Positions 1 through 5,094 of a DNA stretch of 5,094 nt are shown in pieces. This stretch comes from Actinomycetota bacterium (lineage in GTDB: Bacteria > Actinomycetota > Thermoleophilia > RBG-16-64-13). Within the stretch, counting starts at the first letter, position 1, and each line of letters opens with the position of its first letter. The notes beneath the pieces are model-generated. The model was given only the letters and a program-made list of their open reading frames with translations. It did not search any database and was not told the DNA's origin. Where the stretch lies: NCBI GenBank assembly GCA_003157225.1, contig PMIZ01000195.1:1-5094 (forward strand), in the 5' to 3' direction. Position numbers and translations under genes: made by a program.

Positions 1-544
<544 letters not shown>

Positions 545-573
545 CCGGTCCCGCTCGGACAAACGCCATCCAT

Positions 574-580
574 AAGGAGA
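574..580 (+). promoter_or_regulatory. Ribosome binding site of the alcohol dehydrogenase
   Basis: AAGGAGA lies 6 bases before the ATG at 587, a near-ideal Shine-Dalgarno sequence at normal spacing. It fixes the start of the dehydrogenase. No promoter or terminator is visible in the short gap after the aldo/keto reductase, so the gene is probably read from an upstream promoter. Confidence 0.85.
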
Positions 581-586
581 ACGACC

Positions 587-1630
587 ATGCGTGCTGCTGT
601 GTTCATCGAACCCCACCGGATCGAGATCACCGACCGGCCCGACCCCGTGATCGCCAAGCCGACCGATGCCATCGTGCGCGTCGTCCTGGCGAGCGTCTGT
701 GGCTCCGACCTTTGGTTCTACCGTGGACAGACCGCCTATGAGCGAGGCAGAGCGGTCGGTCACGAGTTCATTGGCGTCGTTGAGGAGGTCGGCTCGAAGG
801 TCGGTGCGCTCGCCAGGGGCGACCTCGTCATCGCCCCGTTCGCCTACAGCGACGGCACCTGCCCGCACTGCCTCGCAGGCATCACGACGAGCTGCGTGGC
901 CGGCGGCTTCTGGGCGTACGATGGGATGGACGGCGGCCAGGGCGAGGCCGTGCGCGTGCCGTTCGCCGATGCCACCCTCGTCAAGATCCCCGGCACGGGT
1001 CACTCGGACGAGATGATGCACTCGCTGCTGGCGCTCTCCGATGTGATGGGCACCGGTCACCACGCCGCCGTCAGCGCCGGCGTCAAACCCGGCAGCGCGG
1101 TCGCCATCGTCGGCGACGGCGCCGTGGGCCTCTGCGCGGTCCTCGCCGCCGCCCGGCGCGGCGCGGCTCGGATTATCGCCCTCAGCCGCAACCCCGATCG
1201 CCAGCAGCTGGCCCGCGAGTTCGGCGCCACTGACATCCTCGCCCAACGCGGTGAGGCGGCGAGCGAGGCAGTCCTTGAGCTAACCGATGGGGTCGGTGTG
1301 GACGCCGCGGTGGAGTGCGTCGGGACCGGCCAGTCGATGACCACGGCGTTCGCCGTCGCGCGACCCGGCGCGACAGTCGGATACGTCGGCGTGCCCCATG
1401 GCGTCGAGGTGCCGCTGAACGCCATGTTCTTCCGCAACATCGGCATGCGCGGCGGTTCAGCCCCGGTACGAACCTACATCCCCGAGCTCATGGTTGACGT
1501 ACTGGCAGGTCGTATCAATCCCGGGCGCGTCTTCGACTTCGAGACGGACCTGAATGGCATCCAAGACGCCTACGCTGCCATGGACGAACGGCGCGCGATC
1601 AAGTCGCTCGTGCGAGTGGGAGCCATCTGA
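587..1630 (+). CDS. Zinc-dependent medium-chain alcohol dehydrogenase
   Basis: A complete 347-residue cytosolic MDR-family dehydrogenase, normal in length, that would oxidise an alcohol or reduce the matching carbonyl. The N-terminal GroES-like domain carries the catalytic zinc ligands: C38 in CGSD, and H59 and E60 in GHE; D152 sits where the third ligand usually lies. The structural-zinc lobe at about 89-103 reads DGTCPHCLAGITTSC, so C92, C95 and C103 are present but the usual first cysteine is D89. The Rossmann domain has GDGAVG at 176-181. The end of the second strand reads ALSRNPDR (198-205), with Ser/Arg rather than the acidic residue typical of NAD-specific enzymes, which suggests NADP(H) use. 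Its neighbours are an aldo/keto reductase upstream and a CMD-family gene starting 2 bases downstream. Family is certain; substrate is unknown. A threonine or sorbitol dehydrogenase-like role is possible but not supported by any specific residue. Confidence 0.95.
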   Translation: MRAAVFIEPHRIEITDRPDPVIAKPTDAIVRVVLASVCGSDLWFYRGQTAYERGRAVGHEFIGVVEEVGSKVGALARGDLVIAPFAYSDGTCPHCLAGITTSCVAGGFWAYDGMDGGQGEAVRVPFADATLVKIPGTGHSDEMMHSLLALSDVMGTGHHAAVSAGVKPGSAVAIVGDGAVGLCAVLAAARRGAARIIALSRNPDRQQLAREFGATDILAQRGEAASEAVLELTDGVGVDAAVECVGTGQSMTTAFAVARPGATVGYVGVPHGVEVPLNAMFFRNIGMRGGSAPVRTYIPELMVDVLAGRINPGRVFDFETDLNGIQDAYAAMDERRAIKSLVRVGAI

Positions 1631-1632
1631 AA

Positions 1633-2388
1633 ATGGCCGTAAGCGAACGAGCGCGAACGAACCACGACGAATTGTTCCCCGGTCATGTCTCGACCCTGAA
1701 GGTCACCGACCCCGAGCTCATCGAGTACTTCGACAACTTCGCCTTCGACGAGGTGCTCCGCTACGGCAGCCTCGGCACAAAGACCCGTCTCATGGTGCAG
1801 CTGGCGTCGATGATCGCATCCCAAGCCCTGCGTGAGTACCGGGTCACGCTCGGAGCGGCGCTCACCGTGGGCATCACGCCCATCGAAGTCAAGGAGATCG
1901 TCTATCAGGCCGTCCCCTACGTGGGCATGGCCAAAGTCTTCGACTTCATCCACGCGACAAACGACGTCCTCGCCGATCGCGGCATCCAGCTGCCGCTCGA
2001 AGGGCAGTCGACGACAACACCCGAGACCCGCGAGGAGAAGGGACTCGCAGTCGAGAAGGAGATCGTGGGCGCCGAGGTGGTCGATCACCTCTACGCCTCT
2101 GCGTCTGATGACGAGATCCACTTCCAGCACCTTCTCTCCGCCAACTGCTTCGGCGACCACTACACGCGCACCGGCCTCGACCTAAGGACCCGAGAGCTTC
2201 TCACGTTCGCCATGCTTGTCTCGCTCGGTGGGTGCGAGCCCCAAGCCAAGGGCCACGTGGCTGCCAACCTCAACGTCGGCAACGACCGCGGGATGCTGCT
2301 GAGCGTCATCACGCAGCTGCTGCCGTTCATCGGCTACCCCCGTACTCTGAATGCACTCCGGGTGATCAACGAGGTGACCGCGGCGTGA
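1633..2388 (+). CDS. Carboxymuconolactone decarboxylase family protein, two CMD domains
   Basis: A 251-residue soluble protein with two CMD/AhpD-fold repeats, at about 29-113 and 161-249. Each has the helical pattern of the family (RLMVQLASMIASQAL with AALTVGITPIEVKEIVYQ in the first; RELLTFAMLVSLGGCEPQ, GHVAANLNVGNDR and TQLLPFIGYPRTLNAL in the second). AhpD-type members carry a redox CxxC; here there is none, only single cysteines C172 and C201. The second repeat keeps an acidic residue and histidine (E202, H208) near the usual active-site position, while the first has lost the histidine, so only one repeat may be catalytic. The ATG is 2 bases after the dehydrogenase stop, with GGGAG at 1618-1622, so translation is probably coupled. 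It is a gamma-carboxymuconolactone decarboxylase-like protein by family, but no protocatechuate-pathway genes are present, so that reaction should not be assumed. Confidence 0.9.
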   Translation: MAVSERARTNHDELFPGHVSTLKVTDPELIEYFDNFAFDEVLRYGSLGTKTRLMVQLASMIASQALREYRVTLGAALTVGITPIEVKEIVYQAVPYVGMAKVFDFIHATNDVLADRGIQLPLEGQSTTTPETREEKGLAVEKEIVGAEVVDHLYASASDDEIHFQHLLSANCFGDHYTRTGLDLRTRELLTFAMLVSLGGCEPQAKGHVAANLNVGNDRGMLLSVITQLLPFIGYPRTLNALRVINEVTAA

Positions 2389-2504
2389 GTGCGATCCGCT
2401 CGCCGCGAGCACCCGGCCACGGTGCCCACCTGGACGTCGGTGACGCCATAGGTGTGCACCCAGAACTCGTGCGGGGCATCCGATCTTGCGTGAGGAGTTC
2501 GTAA
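2385..2504 (+). CDS. Possible small ORF, 39 residues, overlapping the CMD stop
   Basis: A GTG at 2385 overlaps the TGA of the CMD gene (GTGA), and GAGGTGA at 2371-2377 lies 7 bases before it, matching the anti-Shine-Dalgarno sequence well. The frame runs 39 residues to a TAA at 2504 and contains the stretch HLDVGDAIGVHPELVRGIR. I recognise no family. Points for it are the coupling overlap and ribosome site. Points against are that the site lies in conserved-looking CMD codons, that third-position GC is only moderate, and that the opposite strand reads more like coding sequence over the same bases. It could be a real small protein, the stump of a truncated downstream gene, or chance. Confidence 0.22.
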   Translation: MSAIRSPRAPGHGAHLDVGDAIGVHPELVRGIRSCVRSS

Positions 2505-2516
2505 ACTCTCGGCCCA

Positions 2517-2543
2517 TTCGCTAGGGCGGCAGGTTTCGCTAGG
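2517..2543. repeat. Direct repeat TTCGCTAGG, two copies
   Basis: TTCGCTAGG occurs exactly at 2517-2525 and 2535-2543, an 18-base period. The pair lies just left of the larger inverted repeat. It could be a paired protein-binding site or a by-product of slippage; nothing in the sequence decides this. Confidence 0.6.
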
Positions 2544-2550
2544 ATCTAGT

Positions 2551-2643
2551 TCGCCAACCGTGAGGGGTACACTCACTCCGGTTTGCGTGACTACTCGGTG
2601 ATACTCGCGGATTTGTGTACCCCTCAGGCTCGCCAACGTGAGG
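2551..2643. repeat. Flanking direct repeat TCGCCAAC(C)GTGAGG
   Basis: TCGCCAACCGTGAGG at 2551-2565 recurs as TCGCCAACGTGAGG at 2630-2643, differing by one inserted C. The two copies bracket the inverted repeat. The first 8 bases, TCGCCAAC, are exact in both and sit 2-3 bases outside the inverted-repeat arms, a layout that resembles a target-site duplication around a very small mobile element. It could also be a local duplication. Confidence 0.55.
2561..2626. repeat. Perfect 12-base inverted repeat with 42-base spacer
   Basis: TGAGGGGTACAC at 2561-2572 is exactly complementary to GTGTACCCCTCA at 2615-2626. The 42-base spacer contains TCAC/GTGA arms (2573-2576, 2587-2590) and two TACTCG copies one helical turn apart. 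It could be a pair of operator half-sites with looping, a long RNA stem, or terminal repeats of a miniature element. No T-run follows the right arm, so a standard intrinsic terminator is unlikely. Confidence 0.7.
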
Positions 2644-2730
2644 ACCGTGTCGCCGTCGACGAGAAGGGCCCGGTGTCGCAGAAAGTGGTCAGTCCCCTCC
2701 CGAGGGGCGCACGGGCGTGGCGTCATCCGT

Positions 2731-2758
2731 TTGCCCAAGTCCCCCTTTGCGGGATAAC
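2731..2758 (+). promoter_or_regulatory. Possible sigma70-like promoter for the permease
   Basis: TTGCCC at 2731-2736 and GATAAC at 2753-2758 are spaced 16 bases and each match 4 of 6 consensus positions. A transcript from here would begin near 2765, upstream of the GTG at 2801 but too late for an efficient start at 2759. In a high-GC genome a match of this quality occurs by chance, so this is only a candidate. Confidence 0.25.
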
Positions 2759-2800
2759 ATGCTCGTTGCTTCCCCCTACCTCGTATTCGGATGGAGTGTT

Positions 2801-4054
2801 GTGTCCCCAGCCTCCGAGGAAGCCGTCGCCGCTTTCCTGCTGGTGGCGGCTCTTGCTTTCGCGGTCATACGCCCGCGACGATTGCCCGAGGCGGTCATCG
2901 CTCTGCCGGCGGCGCTCCTTCTCATTGCCCTGGGGATCCTTCCGTTGCGTGAGGCGGGCGCAGAGTTGGGACGCATCGGCCCGACCATCGGCTTCCTGGC
3001 CGCTGTGCTCGTCCTTGCGGAACTCTGTGACCGACACGGACTCTTCCAGGCCGCCGGTCGGATGATGGCGGCCGCGTCTCGGGGCAGACCCAAGAGGCTG
3101 CTGGCTTGCGTTTTTGTGGCGGGAGCGGCGGCCACCGCGGTTCTCAGCCTGGACGCCACGGTCGTCCTTCTCACCCCGGTGGTTTTCGCCACCGCGGCGA
3201 CGTTGCGCCTTCGCTCCAAGCCAGGCGTCTATGCCTCCCTTCACCTGGCCAACTCAGCTTCCCTTCTTCTGCCGGTGTCCAACCTCACCAATCTATTGGC
3301 CTTCCGAGCGACCAAGCTGTCGTTCCCTCGGTTTGGGCTCGTCATGGCTCTCCCCTGGCTGGCAGCAATTGGAGTCGAGCGGCTCTTGCTCTCGCGTTTC
3401 TTTGCGAGCGATCTTCAGGGGCAAGGAGAGGTGCAAAAGACGGTGGCGGTGGGAGCCGCCTCCACCTACGCGCTCGTGGTTCTCGGCGTCACCCTCGTGG
3501 GGTTCATGCTCACCGCTGTCATCCATATCGACCCAGCGATTGTAGCTGCCGCCGGAGCGGTGCTACTCGCCGGGCCAGCACTGGCTCGCCACCGGGTCGG
3601 CCTCGGTACCCTTGTGCGGGCGGTGGACATTCCCTTCCTGCTCTTCGTGGCTTCGCTCGCCATCCTGGTGCGGGTCGTGTCGGCGGGCGGGCTGCAGGGG
3701 ATCATTAGCCCGCTCGTCCCGGGAGGGACATCTCTGTGGTCGCTGCTCGCGGTTGCTGGGCTGGCGGCCGTTTTGGCCAACATCCTCAACAACCTGCCCG
3801 CGATCCTCATTCTCCTACCGGCCGCCTCCGCAGCCGGGGTCCCGGCCATCCTTGCCGCCCTCATCGGAGTAAATGTCGGGGCCAACCTGACCTACGTTGG
3901 ATCGCTTGCCACGCTCCTCTGGCGGCGACTTCTGCGGGAGCGACGGGTCGAGCTCAGTCTAGGCGAATTCCTACGCCTGGGGACCTTGACGGTCCCGGCG
4001 ACTCTACTCGCCTCTTGTGTAGCTCTCTGGCTCAGTGTCAGGATCATCCGGTGA
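2801..4054 (+). CDS. ArsB/SLC13-type (ion transporter superfamily) membrane permease
   Basis: A polytopic inner-membrane transporter of 417 residues with about 10-12 hydrophobic segments, the usual ArsB-like length. Motifs in order are IRPRRLPEAV (about 23-32), IGPTIGFLAAVLVLAELCDR (59-78), LDATVVLLTP (117-126), LLLPVSNLTNLLAF (155-168), NILNNLPAILILLPA (327-341) and GVNVGANLTYVGSLATLLWR (356-375). The paired LLLPVSN-TN and NNLPAIL/NLTYVGS segments reflect the two-repeat fold of this superfamily. Known relatives export arsenite or antimonite or move anions. No ars regulator, reductase or ATPase is adjacent, so the substrate is open. The start is a choice: GTG at 2801 has GGAG at 2793-2796 and gives a normal N-terminus; in-frame ATG 2759 and GTG 2717 would add 14 or 28 residues and lack a good ribosome site. 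The stop overlaps the Usp-like gene by 4 bases. Confidence 0.9.
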   Translation: MSPASEEAVAAFLLVAALAFAVIRPRRLPEAVIALPAALLLIALGILPLREAGAELGRIGPTIGFLAAVLVLAELCDRHGLFQAAGRMMAAASRGRPKRLLACVFVAGAAATAVLSLDATVVLLTPVVFATAATLRLRSKPGVYASLHLANSASLLLPVSNLTNLLAFRATKLSFPRFGLVMALPWLAAIGVERLLLSRFFASDLQGQGEVQKTVAVGAASTYALVVLGVTLVGFMLTAVIHIDPAIVAAAGAVLLAGPALARHRVGLGTLVRAVDIPFLLFVASLAILVRVVSAGGLQGIISPLVPGGTSLWSLLAVAGLAAVLANILNNLPAILILLPAASAAGVPAILAALIGVNVGANLTYVGSLATLLWRRLLRERRVELSLGEFLRLGTLTVPATLLASCVALWLSVRIIR

Positions 4055-4566
4055 CACCATTGCGCGTCTTGGTCTGGATCGTCGAAGGGACATGGAGGGG
4101 CTGCGTGGACGCGGCGACCGAGTTCCTGCCCGCCGAGGCGGAGATCACCCTCATCCATGTCATTCCGGCGGAGGTGCCCGAGGCAGCCGAAGCCGCTGCA
4201 TTTGGCCTCTGGGGCAGACGGCAGGTTAATCGTGACGCCGGCGAGCGGATGCAGGCTGCCGCCGAAGAGGCGGCCCTGGACCTGCTCACGGCGGCGGAGG
4301 CGCAGCTGGGCCGCAAGACCAGCCGAGTTTCACGGCGAGGGCGAGTGGAGCAGGAGATGGTTGCCGCCGCCGAAGGTATCGACCTCTTGGTCGTTGCTCG
4401 GGACGGGGACCGCTCGCGCTTGGGTCCCCGGAGTCTCGGCCCGGCGACCCGATTCGTCGTCGATCACGCTCCCTGCGCCGTCCTACTCGTGTGGCCCGAG
4501 GAGACCCCGGAGGTGTCGTCGATTCCGCCCTTGCCTGCTCGTCCGCTCTCACCTCCGCGCCCCTGA
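4051..4566 (+). CDS. Universal stress protein (UspA) family protein
   Basis: A 171-residue soluble Usp-domain protein. The first strand, LRVLVWIVEG (4-13), the second, AEITLIHVIP (30-39), a long Ala/Glu-rich helix at about 62-87, and the C-terminal DLLVVARD (111-118) followed by ATRFVVDHAPCAVLLVWP (132-149) match the Usp alpha/beta fold. The usual GxxGx9G(S/T) nucleotide loop is altered: ARDG (116-119) replaces GxxG, and ten residues rather than nine precede G130, which is followed by P rather than S/T, so ATP binding is doubtful. A Pro-rich tail (about 150-171) follows the domain. The GTG start at 4051 shares GTGA with the permease stop, so the two are probably translated together and work together; a Usp protein regulating or sensing for its transporter is plausible inference. 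Family is confident; the exact role is not. Confidence 0.88.
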   Translation: MTPLRVLVWIVEGTWRGCVDAATEFLPAEAEITLIHVIPAEVPEAAEAAAFGLWGRRQVNRDAGERMQAAAEEAALDLLTAAEAQLGRKTSRVSRRGRVEQEMVAAAEGIDLLVVARDGDRSRLGPRSLGPATRFVVDHAPCAVLLVWPEETPEVSSIPPLPARPLSPPRP

Positions 4567-4770
4567 CCTATCCCATCTTAAGAGGTTGCTCCAGCACCCT
4601 CATGTCTGGTTGCCCGGGGAAGACGATTGTGTGATGCCTCCGACCGCAGTGAACGCGTTCTTCTCGCGTAGCGCCGCTGCCTGCGCCATGATACCGACTA
4701 GCGCGGCCCCAAGGTGGGAAGAACGTCGCCGAAGGAGCGCAGGATTCCACCGGAAGAAGGGGCGACCGAC
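4567..4770. other. Intergenic region between the Usp gene and the flippase-like gene
   Basis: These 204 bases hold no clear gene. I see an 8-base palindrome TCTTAAGA at 4576-4583 and a small imperfect hairpin at 4584-4598 without a T-run. The minus strand reads protein-like in two frames joined near 4700 (ALVGIMAQAAALREKNAFTA in one, SGGILRSFGDVLPTLG in the other), which may be chance or a decayed gene. No convincing promoter was found. Confidence 0.5.
4757..4762 (+). promoter_or_regulatory. Ribosome binding site of the flippase-like gene
   Basis: AAGGGG preceded by GAAG lies 8 bases before the ATG at 4771. This purine-rich site at good spacing supports that start for the gene that runs off the window. 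Confidence 0.6.
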
Positions 4771-5094
4771 ATGAAGGACCTACAACACGGAGAGGCGAAA
4801 CCTCCGGCCGAGGCCACACAGCCTTCGGTGGGTTGGGGAGGACGCTTCCTAAGATCGAGATGGTTTACCTGGACAAGCTGGGGCGTATCGGCGGTCGCAC
4901 TCGGCTATGTAGTATCGCGCCTTCGCCTATCCCAACTGCGCACGGATCTTTCCGGCATCATCTGGTGGCTTGTCATCGTGGCGGTTCTCCTTCAGATCCT
5001 TCCCCGGGTGCTCGAAACCGTGCGCTGGCAGTACTTACTTCGGCCCCTTCGCCTCCGCTTCCGGGACCTCTTCCAGGCCATCTACGTCGGCACA
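4771..5094 (+). CDS. UPF0104/YbhN flippase-like membrane protein, N-terminal part (3' end outside the window)
   Basis: The frame is open from the ATG to the last base, giving 108 residues with no stop. A charged, Pro-rich cytoplasmic leader (1-30) is followed by hydrophobic segments at about 36-50 and 61-77, and then the family hallmark LETVRWQYLLRPLRLRFRDL (81-100), leading into FQAIYVGT. This R-W-x-x-L-L-R-P pattern after the second membrane segment is typical of the lysylphosphatidylglycerol synthase transmembrane region (UPF0104), whose members are usually about 300-350 residues and are linked to lipid or isoprenoid-sugar translocation. Only the first third is visible, so a fusion to a C-terminal domain cannot be excluded. 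A ribosome site 8 bases upstream supports the start. It lies 204 bases after the Usp-like gene on the same strand and may have its own promoter. Confidence 0.8.
   Translation, partial: MKDLQHGEAKPPAEATQPSVGWGGRFLRSRWFTWTSWGVSAVALGYVVSRLRLSQLRTDLSGIIWWLVIVAVLLQILPRVLETVRWQYLLRPLRLRFRDLFQAIYVGT

Larger units (their letters stand above)
2389..2800. other. Repeat-dense intergenic region with no firm gene
   Basis: These 412 bases separate the redox cassette from the permease. They hold the possible small ORF (to 2504), a 5-bp hairpin with a CGTA loop at 2495-2508 that lacks a T-run, the pairs of direct repeats at 2517-2543 and 2551-2643, the 12-base inverted repeat at 2561-2626, two TACTCG copies spaced 10 bases apart (2592-2597, 2602-2607), and a weak promoter-like pair at 2731-2758. 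No tRNA-like fold, insertion-sequence end with a transposase, or intrinsic terminator is visible. The minus strand at about 2390-2480 looks coding-like, which may mark a gene remnant. Confidence 0.6.

Noticed and set aside
2495..2508. Hairpin GAGTT-CGTA-AACTC as a terminator of the redox cassette
   Set aside because: The stem is only 5 bp and no T-run follows, so it does not qualify as an intrinsic terminator.
2334..2738. Full 134-residue minus-strand gene across the spacer
   Set aside because: Only a central part looks coding-like; the N-terminal half is unconvincing, there is no ribosome site, and the 3' end runs inside the CMD gene. Kept only as a possible remnant.
2723..3244. Minus-strand frames under the permease gene
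   Set aside because: They are low-complexity Arg/Gly/Glu-rich shadows of a clear membrane protein gene.
3736..4050. N-terminal extension of the Usp-like protein into the permease gene
   Set aside because: The frame is open but the sequence is shadow-like; the Usp fold begins right at the GTG at 4051, which overlaps the permease stop.
4584..4598. Hairpin after the Usp-like gene as a terminator
   Set aside because: The stem is short with a bulge and a tight loop, and no T-run follows.
4157..4774. 205-residue plus-strand frame over the Usp-like gene and spacer
   Set aside because: Its first two thirds are an Arg/Ser/Pro-rich shadow of the Usp gene, and the rest has no start signal or recognisable family.

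Overview
The window is high-GC DNA with every convincing gene on the + strand. It shows tight gene packing, GTG starts and 4-base GTGA stop/start overlaps. Together with the protein flavours this suggests a high-GC bacterium, most likely an actinobacterium. That placement is inference from composition and protein style, because there is no rRNA or marker gene here.

Region 1 (2-2388) is a three-gene redox cassette read in one direction. It holds the 3' part of an aldo/keto reductase, a complete zinc-type medium-chain alcohol dehydrogenase behind a clear ribosome binding site, and a two-domain carboxymuconolactone decarboxylase (CMD) family protein that starts 2 bases after the dehydrogenase stop. 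The set probably interconverts carbonyl and alcohol groups on a small organic substrate, with the CMD-like protein as partner enzyme or redox helper. The substrate cannot be read from the sequence.

Region 2 (2389-2800) has no firm gene but is dense in small repeats: two copies of TTCGCTAGG, two near-copies of TCGCCAAC(C)GTGAGG, and a perfect 12-base inverted repeat with a 42-base spacer. A possible 39-residue reading frame behind a good ribosome binding site overlaps the CMD stop. The opposite strand over the same stretch also looks coding-like, so this may be a decayed gene junction. A weak sigma70-like promoter lies at its right end.

Region 3 (2801-4566) is a translationally coupled pair: an ArsB/SLC13-type (ion transporter superfamily) membrane permease and a UspA-type universal stress protein whose GTG start overlaps the permease stop. 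No arsR, arsC or arsA is next to them, so arsenite is only one possible substrate. The Usp-like protein has an altered nucleotide-binding loop and may be a dedicated regulator or sensor for the permease.

Region 4 (4567-5094) is a 204-base spacer followed by the first 108 codons of a membrane protein of the UPF0104/YbhN flippase-like (lysylphosphatidylglycerol synthase transmembrane region) family, cut by the window end.

I saw no tRNA, rRNA, CRISPR array, insertion sequence or convincing intrinsic terminator. No wholly new system stands out. The best leads are the coupled permease-Usp pair and the repeat-dense spacer at 2511-2643.
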